A DNA stretch of 64,000 nt, taken from contig CAPPGO010000004.1 in assembly GCA_948678575.1 (NCBI GenBank), positions 115,032 to 179,031 of the forward strand. Direction: 5' to 3'. Source of the DNA: an uncultured Clostridia bacterium. GTDB lineage: Bacteria; Bacillota; Clostridia; TANB77; CAG-508. The translations under genes and the position numbers were made by a program. This document shows, in pieces, positions 44,431-52,268 of this stretch (the stretch's first letter is position 1; the number at the start of each line of letters is the position of its first letter). The notes under the pieces are model-generated. The model was not told the DNA's origin and ran no database searches. It worked only from the letters and a program-made list of their open reading frames with translations.

Positions 44431-45117
44431 CTAGTTATATTTTACTATATCTTTTGATATAAGTTCAATATCTTTTAAACAATATTTTGAATAACTATAC
44501 TCTTCGTTTTCTTCTAATTTTATGTTTATATTATATGTATTTAATTTTACTTCTTGTCCTTCTGCTATTTCATAAGCTTCTGTATCACTTGGAAAAACAC
44601 ATTTGTATTTTATTTCATAAACATTATTTTTTTGAGTAACATGCTCAATTTCTACACATTCTCCACCTATAAACTCTCCACCATCAACATATCTATATAC
44701 ATTATTTTCATTATCTAAAATTAATTCCTCACTTGTTGGAAGTTCTTTATTACCTAAAAGTTCAAGTGCAACATTTTGAGAAATGTCTTTATCATATCCA
44801 AGCATTGAATTTTCACCAACTGTTATAGGTTCATACCAAAAGATAGTATTCAAAAATGACATAACAGTTTCAATATTTTGTGTTATTGTTGGATTTTCTT
44901 CTTGTACTAAAATTCCATATACACCTAAATATTGTTTTAATTCCTCAGATGCTGCCTCACTTATGACATTGTCAGAATTTGATACATCTTCTAAAATAGA
45001 TGAAGAATTGTCTTTTTTTCTTAATGTTGTTACTGCCAAAATTCCTATAATTATTAGCAATACAATTGCAACGGCTATACTTATTTTTACACCAATAGAA
45101 AACTGTTTATCACTCAT
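44431..45117 (-). CDS. Membrane-anchored extracytoplasmic protein of unknown function
   Basis: 228 residues. One membrane segment at about 10-30 and a Ser/Asp-rich linker are followed by an acidic outer domain of about 170 residues rich in Tyr and Glu (YLGVYGILVQEENPTITQN, NVYRYVDGGEFIGGECVEIEHV). Two cysteines may form a disulfide. No family recognised. It begins 3 bases after the SGNH-like gene, so it is probably a part of the same envelope acyl-transfer machine. Confidence 0.65.
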   Translation of the reverse strand: MSDKQFSIGVKISIAVAIVLLIIIGILAVTTLRKKDNSSSILEDVSNSDNVISEAASEELKQYLGVYGILVQEENPTITQNIETVMSFLNTIFWYEPITVGENSMLGYDKDISQNVALELLGNKELPTSEELILDNENNVYRYVDGGEFIGGECVEIEHVTQKNNVYEIKYKCVFPSDTEAYEIAEGQEVKLNTYNINIKLEENEEYSYSKYCLKDIELISKDIVKYN

Positions 45118-45120
45118 ATT

Positions 45121-46245
45121 CTATTCTCCTTTTTTTACTAAATTACTTAAATCTTCGTAACCACCTAACTTAATTGTTCCAGTTTCTTCGTATTCTTTCT
45201 GTAATTCATAAAAGTCTTTTCTTCTTTCTTGCAAATAATCATATACATTATCTTTGGTAATGTATTTCCCAAAACCTTCATAAGAAGCTTTTCCATTTAT
45301 TGTATCAATAACAAAATTATTTACTTCATAAAAAGCATGTGCATCATCATAAAAATTATATGGATTCAAATTTATATCATTGTAACTTGTAAAATCCCAA
45401 AAATCTGTAACTTGTGCTACTTGTGCTAAAAAGTTCCAATATACCTCACTTTCATAATCCTGCCTTGAAGTAAGTGGAGTTGGACTATTTAATACTAACA
45501 ATTCTACATTATTTTCTTTGCATAATTGTACAATTTTTCTTAAATAGTTTATATCATTTGGAAAAGATGAGAAAGTTCTTGTTGAAGCTTTTTCAAACAA
45601 TAATTTCATATCTTTATCTAAATCATAAATAACTTTTTCATTAACATATTTTTCTGGATCTTTACTGCGCTTTTCATAATAGCTTGCTAGATTTCTACTA
45701 CCATCTTCATTTTGTCTATCTGTTGCAGTAGAATGTCTAATTTCGTCTATACTAAGCTTTGGATTTTTAAATAAAAAGCTTATAAATTCTGCCATCTCAC
45801 TCTTATCTGTTAAAATAGCTGGTGTTTCTTGTTTTAAGCCTGTTCTTACATCAAACAAACACTCAAATCCACTTAAATTTAAAATTATTTTCTTAGCATC
45901 TGTTTGCTCTACAATATATTTTGCAAAAATATAATATTCTTGAAAGTTTCCACATGTTATAAAAGTATTAAAATAATTATAACCATCTAATTCTTTTAAT
46001 TTATCTGATGTATAACATCCACCTTTTGAACCACCAATCAAATAAGCATCATAATTATTTCCATATTTCTTTATATGATTTGCCTTAAATACTCTTATAT
46101 AACTATTATCATGTATATTCTTATTGACACCATCTATTCCATCAAAATATCCATAAGGATCAACTACTAAATTTAAAACTGCTATTCCTGTAAGTACAAT
46201 AATAATTATTATTGCAAATGAAATTGTCCATCTTTTTGCTGTCAT
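45121..46245 (-). CDS. SGNH/AlgJ-DltD-like partner of the MBOAT protein
   Basis: 374 residues with one N-terminal membrane segment (about 8-28) and an outer domain. YLIGGSKGGCYTSDKL fits the nucleophile loop (GxS) and NFYDDAHAFYEVNN the Asp-x-x-His block of SGNH-type proteins that accompany MBOAT acyltransferases (DltD, AlgX/AlgJ). Such pairs move acyl groups from inside the cell to a surface polymer. It follows the MBOAT gene by 12 bases. The acceptor, perhaps teichoic acid or exopolysaccharide, cannot be told; no dltA or dltC is near. Confidence 0.78.
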   Translation of the reverse strand: MTAKRWTISFAIIIIIVLTGIAVLNLVVDPYGYFDGIDGVNKNIHDNSYIRVFKANHIKKYGNNYDAYLIGGSKGGCYTSDKLKELDGYNYFNTFITCGNFQEYYIFAKYIVEQTDAKKIILNLSGFECLFDVRTGLKQETPAILTDKSEMAEFISFLFKNPKLSIDEIRHSTATDRQNEDGSRNLASYYEKRSKDPEKYVNEKVIYDLDKDMKLLFEKASTRTFSSFPNDINYLRKIVQLCKENNVELLVLNSPTPLTSRQDYESEVYWNFLAQVAQVTDFWDFTSYNDINLNPYNFYDDAHAFYEVNNFVIDTINGKASYEGFGKYITKDNVYDYLQERRKDFYELQKEYEETGTIKLGGYEDLSNLVKKGE

Positions 46246-46257
46246 ACTTTGCCCTCC

Positions 46258-47667
46258 TTAAAATTGAAAATATAAAAAGTTTACTACTTTGTCCATTGTT
46301 ATTAAACATATTCCTAAAAGTAACGTTGCATATAATAAATATGGTAAATTAGTTTTAAACTTTTCACATATTTGACTAGTATTTGGAGCAAAAAAGCAAA
46401 TTCCCATACCAAGTACAGTTACTATAATTTCTTTCATGTTGTTATGCCAAAATGCTATAAAGTCTGTATTGGCTAGACTTTCAAAATTAAACATTCCTTT
46501 ATATACTTCCCAAGCATATGTAAAGCTTTCAGATACAAATAAAACTCTTGTTAAAATTACTAAAATAAAATTAATTATAAAAGCTAATAAATATGGATCT
46601 TTCTTGCCTTTTCTATTTCTATATGATGCAATACAAACTAAAATTCCATTAACAATTCCCCATACAATAAAGTTCCAACCTGCTCCATGCCAAAATCCTG
46701 AAACAAAGAAAGTCACCATTGTTGCTACATAATAATTTCTCCATTTGTTTCCTTTTTTATATACACTTCTAAAAATATATGTACTTAAAAATCTTGAAAG
46801 TGTCATATGCCAGCGTTGCCAATACTCTTGAAAGTTTGTTGCTTTATATGGTGAATTAAAGTTTTGTGGTATAACTATGTTAAACATAAGCCCTAAACCT
46901 ATTGCCATATCTGCATATCCTGATAAATCAAAATAATATGATATTGTATATTCTAATGAATAAAACCATGTATTTAAGAATGTAAATCCATCTGTACTTC
47001 CGAAAAAGCTTTGTGCACTAGTTGTTAATACATCTGCAATAAGCATTTTCTTTGCACATCCTATTGCAAAAACAAAAATACCAAGTGCTATATTATCCCA
47101 ATTTAATTTTAAATTTTTTTCATCTTCAAATTGTGAAACCATTTCTTTATGATGAACTATCGGTCCAACAATCAATTGTGGGAAAAATGTTATAAATAAC
47201 AAATAGTCTATAATATTATAATCCTTTGTTTCCCCTCTATATGAATCTACCAAAAATGCAATTAACTGGAATGTAAAGAATGAAATTCCTATTGGTAAAA
47301 CAATATTTTTAAGTGCAAAATTTGCTCCTGTCAAGAAATTAATATTTTCTATAAAGAAATCTGTATATTTATAATAACCCAATAACACTACATTGGCTAG
47401 AATTCCAATCAAAAGCAATAATTTAGATTGCTTCTTATCTTGTTTTTCAGTAAGTTTACCTAGTGCAGTTCCAACACAATAATTTCCAAAAATACTTCCT
47501 AAAAAGAAAGGGAAAAATTTGCTACTACCCTGAGCATAAAAATATAAAGATGATATAATAAGCCAAATTTTTGCTATTGTATGCTGTTTAAATTTATTTA
47601 ATATAAAATAAACACTAAAAACTATTGGCAAAAATATTAAAATAAATGAATATGTCGAAAAAATCAT
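46258..47667 (-). CDS. MBOAT family membrane O-acyltransferase (AlgI/DltB-like)
   Basis: 469 residues with about eleven membrane segments. FFPQLIVGPIVHHKEM, NFQEYWQRWHMTLSRFLSTY and FFVSGFWHGAGWNFIVWGIVNG are the MBOAT blocks; the His in FWHGAGWNF is the catalytic one. It transfers acyl groups across the membrane. The N-terminal FSTYSFILIFLPIVFSVYF is typical of AlgI-type members. First gene of a four-gene operon with a good promoter at 47701-47729. Confidence 0.92.
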   Translation of the reverse strand: MIFSTYSFILIFLPIVFSVYFILNKFKQHTIAKIWLIISSLYFYAQGSSKFFPFFLGSIFGNYCVGTALGKLTEKQDKKQSKLLLLIGILANVVLLGYYKYTDFFIENINFLTGANFALKNIVLPIGISFFTFQLIAFLVDSYRGETKDYNIIDYLLFITFFPQLIVGPIVHHKEMVSQFEDEKNLKLNWDNIALGIFVFAIGCAKKMLIADVLTTSAQSFFGSTDGFTFLNTWFYSLEYTISYYFDLSGYADMAIGLGLMFNIVIPQNFNSPYKATNFQEYWQRWHMTLSRFLSTYIFRSVYKKGNKWRNYYVATMVTFFVSGFWHGAGWNFIVWGIVNGILVCIASYRNRKGKKDPYLLAFIINFILVILTRVLFVSESFTYAWEVYKGMFNFESLANTDFIAFWHNNMKEIIVTVLGMGICFFAPNTSQICEKFKTNLPYLLYATLLLGICLITMDKVVNFLYFQF

Positions 47668-47700
47668 TTGTTATTATTACCTTTCAAATAAATTATCTAC

Positions 47701-47729
47701 ATTATATAGGATTTTTCGACTTTTTTCAA
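47701..47729 (-). promoter_or_regulatory. Sigma-A promoter of the MBOAT operon
   Basis: TTGAAA, 17 bases, TATAAT on the minus strand. Confidence 0.8.
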
Positions 47730-47758
47730 TGAAAAGTTAAGGATTTCTTAATATTTTA

Positions 47759-47799
47759 AAAAGTACTTTGTTTTACATTTTGTAAAACAAAGTACTTTT
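47759..47799 (-). terminator. Terminator of the HD-domain operon
   Basis: A perfect 19-bp stem (core GTACTTTGTTTTACA) with a 3-base loop and a T-run on the minus strand. Confidence 0.9.
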
Positions 47800-48494
47800 A
47801 ATTTAACTCTATTTTATATTTCATATAATTTTGATGTGCATTGTAATAATACTCATTTAAATAAATTCTATGTTCTTCTGGAATGTAAAATTTTTCATAT
47901 CCAGAATCTTTTAAATATTCTTTAAAACTTTTATTCATTTTTTTTATATCAAAAACGACTCGTACATCTTGTTTTTTGTATTCTGTAAGACCCTCCACTT
48001 TTTCACAATTACAAATATTCATCAAAAAAGTCTTTTCTGTCAAGTATCCTCTTTGAATATCTTGCATTTTAAAACCTTCTACTATTTTTTCAAGTTCTGC
48101 CTCAATATTTTCTTTTTCTAAATAATTGGCTACTTTAATTCCAATATATTTTTCTTTTCCAAGATTAAAGCAATAAATATCTGAATTCTCTTTACATTTG
48201 TCTTTAAAAATTTGCATATTTTCTTTGCTTAACTTGTCCAAAATTAAATACAAATCTTTCTTCATATTTACAGTAGCTAAAACGTATATATTTTTACTTT
48301 TCAAACTTTTACAAGCTTTTACACATACTGGATTTATATGTTCAATTGTATCTTTTGCAACTAATTCATCAATTTCTTTACCTTTTATTTTTGGTATATT
48401 GCTATTTACATTTGAAAAAGTCATAGGCAAATAAGATGATAGAAAAGCTAAAATTTCACCTTTTTCTCCGATTCATCATACTTTCAATATCCAT
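47798..48494 (-). CDS. Unrecognised protein, needs a +1 shift at a CGG codon near its start
   Basis: 231 residues if one base is skipped. A strong AGAGGTGG site precedes an ATG at 48494, which reads MDIESMMN, then CGG (48468-48470) and a stop 4 codons later. Skipping the C gives MDIESMMN-GEKGEILAFLSSYLPMTFSNV and an open frame to 47798. Later in-frame starts (48430 TTG, 48424 ATG) lack a ribosome site. The protein is mixed alpha/beta with several cysteines and a Tyr-rich end (YLNEYYYNAHQNYMKY); no family recognised. It starts 12 bases after the HD-domain gene. Confidence 0.7.
48468..48470 (-). other. In-frame CGG codon with +1 frameshift (gene at 47798-48494)
   Basis: AAT CGG AGA AAA AGG TGA against AAT (C) GGA GAA AAA GGT, which opens the remaining 223 codons. 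Confidence 0.7.
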
Positions 48495-48506
48495 AAGCCA
48501 CCTCTT

Positions 48507-49556
48507 TTAAATGTCAAAATTAGAATAAATATATTTTGACATATCATACGCTAAATATTGCTCAATATTATTATTAATTTTAGATGATAACTCTGATAAT
48601 CGATAAACTGTATTGTCTTTTTCAACTAATGGATCAATGTATCTATGTTTTCCAACACAATTTATATTATATACTCCTTCTTTTGGAATATTAGATTCGA
48701 ATACTTCTGTTGCATTTTGAAAATTATTTACTGCATTTTCAATTCTTGCTATTCCGCATTTTTTTGCTTTATCTAGAATCTCATATTCACTATATTTGTA
48801 AAAATCGTTTTCTGTAAGTAAATTTTCTTCTACCATTAACTTTAAAATATCTGCTATTGCTTGCATTAGAAATCTATCTTTATGGCTAATCCATTCAAAC
48901 CATAAAACTTTAATATTATTCACAAAATATTCAGCAATATCTAAATTTTTAAAACCAATTTCTTCTATTCCATCTTCATTTTTTAATATTGAAATATTAT
49001 TATATATTTTTTTAATATCTCCTTCTTTCCAAATATCTTTCATAGAAAAACCATTTGAAAAAGTATATTCCAATCTATCAGCAGAAACTCTTGGAGTTTC
49101 ATTATCTGCAATAGGATATAGTTTATAATCTTTCACTTCATCAAGAGTAATATTATCTCTTTTTAATCTTTCCATTATATATGTAGAATTCGCAATAATT
49201 TGAGTTGTCGGCTCTTCTGTGCTTTCTTGCTTTTCATAATCACCATGAAAAAAGTCTATACAATGGCTAAATGCTGGATTAGCAATATCATGAAACAAAC
49301 CTGCCAAGGCTTGTTTTTTACTCTTTGTAAAATTCCAAATTATTAGGCTTACTCCAACACTATGATCAAGTCTTGTATAAAAAATTCTATTATTAAAAAG
49401 CTTTGAATAATCTGTTCCACAAGAAATGCCTATTCCGCCAAGTCTTCTCATTTCTGGTGCTTCAACATAATCATATATAAATTCTGGAATTTCTGGTGAT
49501 AATATATGAAAATATGTATTTAATTCTTCACTAATTGTATCAAAATATTTTAACAT
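48507..49556 (-). CDS. HD-domain phosphohydrolase
   Basis: 349 residues from the ATG at 49556, preceded by GGAGG; the upstream extension crosses the promoter. RLDHSVGVSLIIW and GLFHDIANPAFSHCIDFFHGD hold the His and His-Asp metal ligands of the HD superfamily (COG1078-like, related to dGTPases). VSADRLEYTFSNGF supplies a further Asp. The substrate is unknown. It is cotranscribed with the frameshifted gene downstream. Confidence 0.85.
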   Translation of the reverse strand: MLKYFDTISEELNTYFHILSPEIPEFIYDYVEAPEMRRLGGIGISCGTDYSKLFNNRIFYTRLDHSVGVSLIIWNFTKSKKQALAGLFHDIANPAFSHCIDFFHGDYEKQESTEEPTTQIIANSTYIMERLKRDNITLDEVKDYKLYPIADNETPRVSADRLEYTFSNGFSMKDIWKEGDIKKIYNNISILKNEDGIEEIGFKNLDIAEYFVNNIKVLWFEWISHKDRFLMQAIADILKLMVEENLLTENDFYKYSEYEILDKAKKCGIARIENAVNNFQNATEVFESNIPKEGVYNINCVGKHRYIDPLVEKDNTVYRLSELSSKINNNIEQYLAYDMSKYIYSNFDI

Positions 49557-49578
49557 TTTTGCCTCCAATTTTGCATTC

Positions 49579-49607
49579 ATTATAACACACCATACAATTT
49601 TTATCAA
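49579..49607 (-). promoter_or_regulatory. Sigma-A promoter of the HD-domain gene
   Basis: TTGATA, 17 bases, TATAAT on the minus strand. Confidence 0.75.
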
Positions 49608-49615
49608 ATAAAAAA

Positions 49616-49638
49616 TGCACCTTTTTTTATTTGGTGCA
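49616..49638 (-). terminator. Terminator of the PH-domain gene
   Basis: TGCACC with GGTGCA, A-rich loop, then a T-run on the minus strand. Confidence 0.75.
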
Positions 49639-49647
49639 CTTATAATA

Positions 49648-50034
49648 TTATAATATTTGAACTGATAAAAATGTTCCTAATTCTTTAACATCTGTTTGAG
49701 CAGATAATTCAAACCTAACAGTTCCTAAACCACTTATAGTTACATCAAGTTCTGAGTCTAAATCAAAAGTACCAGCTGTTTCTATTGAAAATACTTGAAT
49801 TTTTGAATAAGGAATTGATGTATAATCTATTTTTTTACCAGTTATTCCTTGAACATTTACAGAAACAATTCTTTTATCTGTAAAAATTAATTTATCTCTC
49901 ATAGATACAAATGCAAAAGTTACTTTTTCATCTGGTATCAATAATGTACTAATAGTTTCTTCTCCTTCTTTAAGTTCCATAGGTTTTAATTTAATAAGTG
50001 TTTTGTTTGTAAAATCAATCATCTTTTTCTCCAT
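49648..50034 (-). CDS. Bacterial PH-domain protein
   Basis: 128 residues. IPDEKVTFAFVSMRDKLIFTDKRIVSVNVQGITGKKIDYTSIPYSKIQVFSIETAG is the pattern of the bPH_1 fold (YvbH-like), with strands DKLIFTDKRIVSV and FDLDSELDVTI. It is cytoplasmic, with no membrane segment. Members are often stress-related but without defined biochemical roles. It is a single gene between its own promoter and terminator. Confidence 0.85.
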   Translation of the reverse strand: MEKKMIDFTNKTLIKLKPMELKEGEETISTLLIPDEKVTFAFVSMRDKLIFTDKRIVSVNVQGITGKKIDYTSIPYSKIQVFSIETAGTFDLDSELDVTISGLGTVRFELSAQTDVKELGTFLSVQIL

Positions 50035-50062
50035 TTAATTATTATATTTTAATATCATTTAT

Positions 50063-50091
50063 AATATAATACAACTATTTCTAAAAGTCAA
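50063..50091 (-). promoter_or_regulatory. Sigma-A promoter of the PH-domain gene
   Basis: TTGACT, 17 bases, TATATT on the minus strand. Confidence 0.65.
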
Positions 50092-50116
50092 ATATTTTTC
50101 ATATATAATCTTTATA

Positions 50117-50777
50117 TCAATTTATTGTTGTATCTGTCGCTCCTTTTCCTACAACATCTGACATTAAATTTCTCCAAGTTATAACTCCAATTATCCCATC
50201 TGCTGATAAGCCTTTATTCCTTTGATACTGTCTTACTGCATTTTCTGTACTTGCACCAAATACCCCATCTAATCCTCCTGTATTATATCCTAATGTTGTA
50301 AGTGCATCTTGGGCTACACATACATAAATTCCTTTACTTCCTCTTCTGGTTGTAGGATATCCAGAAGCAACCCATCTATCATCAAAATGTACCCAAGTAG
50401 GTGTCAAATAAGCTGGCTCAACATATACCCATACTTGGTTTGCTAAATTTCTAATAATTGCTCTTTGACTCACAGTTGATGTTTGTGCCGCATCAAAAGC
50501 TGTTCCGCGCATAATGTTGCGACAAGTTAGAATGTCCACCTTGCCAACATCTTTTAAATGCAAAACCTACATAAATACCTCTTCCATATAAATATCTCAA
50601 ACTATTCCAAGATTCCATAGTTCTAACATCTGTCCATAAAATATTGCTATTACTACTTCCACTAAATTCTCTAACAGTAAGAGTTCTATTAGAATTATAT
50701 GGCATCGCCTCTGAAAGTCCACGATAGTATGTCTCCATTCTGTTAACATTGTTATTATATACTAATATTTTTGCCAT
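50117..50777 (-). CDS. M15-like peptidase with peptidoglycan-binding domain, needs a +1 shift at a CGG codon
   Basis: 219 residues if one base is skipped at codon 91. The first frame ends GGHSNLSQHYARNSF; skipping the C of CGG (50505-50507) gives GGHSNLSQHYA-GTAFDAAQTST, with His-x-x-Gly-x-x-Phe-Asp as in M15-type (D-Ala-D-Ala carboxypeptidase-like) zinc enzymes, and YVEPAYLTPTWVHFDDRW as the later metal site. A PG_binding_1 domain follows at about 140-205 (VAQDALTTLGYNTGGLDGVFGASTENAVRQYQ). There is no signal peptide, which is unusual for a wall enzyme. A hairpin covers its ribosome site. Confidence 0.85.
50505..50507 (-). other. In-frame CGG codon with +1 frameshift (M15-like peptidase)
   Basis: TAT GCG CGG AAC AGC TTT TGA against TAT GCG (C) GGA ACA GCT TTT GAT, which restores the zinc-ligand region and 129 residues. 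Confidence 0.8.
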
Positions 50778-50784
50778 AAAAAAA

Positions 50785-50823
50785 ACTCCTTCATATATTT
50801 CTTAATATATTTTATGAAAGAGT
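50785..50823 (-). promoter_or_regulatory. Hairpin covering the peptidase ribosome site
   Basis: ACTCCTTCATA pairs with TATGAAAGAGT with one mismatch. On the minus strand the 3' arm is GAAGGAGT, the ribosome site, followed by eight T, so it could act as terminator of the nitrilase gene or as a translational switch. Confidence 0.55.
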
Positions 50824-50844
50824 CTTATTTTTCTTTACATTTTT

Positions 50845-51615
50845 TTAAATTTGTTCTATAACTGGAAATTCTTTTCTAAAATTTTCTTGTGCTTCTAAAT
50901 CTAAATTTACTGTAATTATTCCTTCTTGTTCATCTATTTGTTTTAAAACATTGCCATCATATGAAACTATTCTAGTTTTTCCACAAATATCTTCTCCTGT
51001 TTGGTTACAAGCACAAAAATAAACTTGATTTTCTATCGCCCTAGCAACAGTCAAAAATTCCCATGCTTTTTCGCCTGTACTTTTTCTAAAATGTGAAGGT
51101 AAAAATATAATTTGAACACCATTTTTTATTAATTCTCTAAAATATTCAGGAAATCTAATATCAAAACATATTCCTATGCCTATTTTTACTCCATCTAATT
51201 CAACTATTCCTAAATCATTACCTGGAATAGTTCTTTCAAACTCATCAATTTGCAAATCTTTCCTATTTACCTTATACATATATTTTTTATCATATCTTTT
51301 TACAATTTCACCATTTCTATTTATAACAAAACTCGTATTAGTAGTTTTATTTTCAACATTACTTTTTAATGCTACACTTCCTAAAATTAAATTTACATTA
51401 TTCTCTTTGGCAAATTTTAAATATTTTTCCAATTCATCAATAGTAATGATTCCATTTTTACGATCTTTTCCCCATGCTAAGAATTTTTCTGATAAACAAA
51501 TAATGTCTGGATTTTCTTTCATAGCTTGTGTTAAAAACATTATAGCCTTTTCTTCATTCTCATCTCGATTTTCTGTTGAATCCATTTGAACCAAAGAAAC
51601 TTTTAAGTTTTTCAT
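50845..51615 (-). CDS. Carbon-nitrogen hydrolase (nitrilase superfamily)
   Basis: 256 residues. The Glu-Lys-Cys triad is visible: Glu43 in CLSEKFLAWG, Lys111 in RYDKKYMYKV and Cys150 in IGICFDIRFPEYF. The size and GICFDIRFPE block fit the Nit/omega-amidase group, which hydrolyses small amides such as deaminated glutathione or alpha-ketoglutaramate. Substrate cannot be fixed from sequence alone. It is followed by the M15-like peptidase gene. Confidence 0.9.
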   Translation of the reverse strand: MKNLKVSLVQMDSTENRDENEEKAIMFLTQAMKENPDIICLSEKFLAWGKDRKNGIITIDELEKYLKFAKENNVNLILGSVALKSNVENKTTNTSFVINRNGEIVKRYDKKYMYKVNRKDLQIDEFERTIPGNDLGIVELDGVKIGIGICFDIRFPEYFRELIKNGVQIIFLPSHFRKSTGEKAWEFLTVARAIENQVYFCACNQTGEDICGKTRIVSYDGNVLKQIDEQEGIITVNLDLEAQENFRKEFPVIEQI

Positions 51616-51641
51616 TATACAATCCCTTTCTCCTTAAAATT

Positions 51642-52256
51642 TTATACTTTACAAAATCCATTATTACATACTGTATCATTATTATTTTTCAAATTTTCTA
51701 TAATATCATATATTTCGTTCCAATTATTTACTCTAATTATATTTTTTCCATTACAAATTTTATTAAATTCATAATCAAACACTATAACTGGAATAGTCTC
51801 ACTTAACTCTTCTATGTAATGTGGTTCATCTTCCATCATAACATCTATTTTATTTTCAATGCAAATTTGCTTTTTATTGATGCTTCCTACTAATAAATTG
51901 TCATATTTTATACCATGTTTTTTTAAATATTTTTCTGTTGTTTCATAAGGTGTTTTAAACATTGGTGCCACTCTTGAAGAAATAACATTTATAGTATGAC
52001 CTTCATCTTTTAATTTCTTAATCACTTCTTTTGCATTTTCTTTTAAATTTGCTTGCAAAACAACCTCTTCTAAATATTTTATACAAAAATCCATATTTTC
52101 TTCTTTTGTCCAATCAAACAAATTGTAACTCGCAAAACCTTCGTCATGCATTACTAAATTTCTTTTTACTTCTTCATCATTATATTTTTTACAATATCTT
52201 TTTAATATTGGTAATGTATCTGTTATTGTGTTATCGATATCAATTCCTATATTCAT
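51642..52256 (-). CDS. 5'(3')-deoxyribonucleotidase-like HAD phosphatase
   Basis: 204 residues. Asp6 and Asp8 in IGIDIDNTITDT are the HAD nucleophile and acid; INVISSRVAPMFKTPYE gives the motif II serine, and DVMMEDEPHYIEEL motif III/IV. The layout matches the NT5C/YorS group of nucleotidases. It starts after AGGTG, 12 bases behind the UvrA-like gene. Confidence 0.85.
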   Translation of the reverse strand: MNIGIDIDNTITDTLPILKRYCKKYNDEEVKRNLVMHDEGFASYNLFDWTKEENMDFCIKYLEEVVLQANLKENAKEVIKKLKDEGHTINVISSRVAPMFKTPYETTEKYLKKHGIKYDNLLVGSINKKQICIENKIDVMMEDEPHYIEELSETIPVIVFDYEFNKICNGKNIIRVNNWNEIYDIIENLKNNNDTVCNNGFCKV

Positions 52257-52268
52257 CTTTCACCTTTT

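Noticed and set aside
50493..50563. Reading the M15-like gene as having lost two bases (restoring an Arg codon)
   Set aside because: Skipping one base gives HYA-GTAFD, which fits the family pattern without adding a residue and matches the other three sites.
29837..50777. Explaining the four single-base shifts as random sequencing errors
   Set aside because: Random indels would not all fall on CGG and all be corrected by removing the same base, when CGG is otherwise absent from reading frames. A systematic error linked to CGG remains possible and is kept as the main alternative; however many out-of-frame CGG sites inside genes show no shift.
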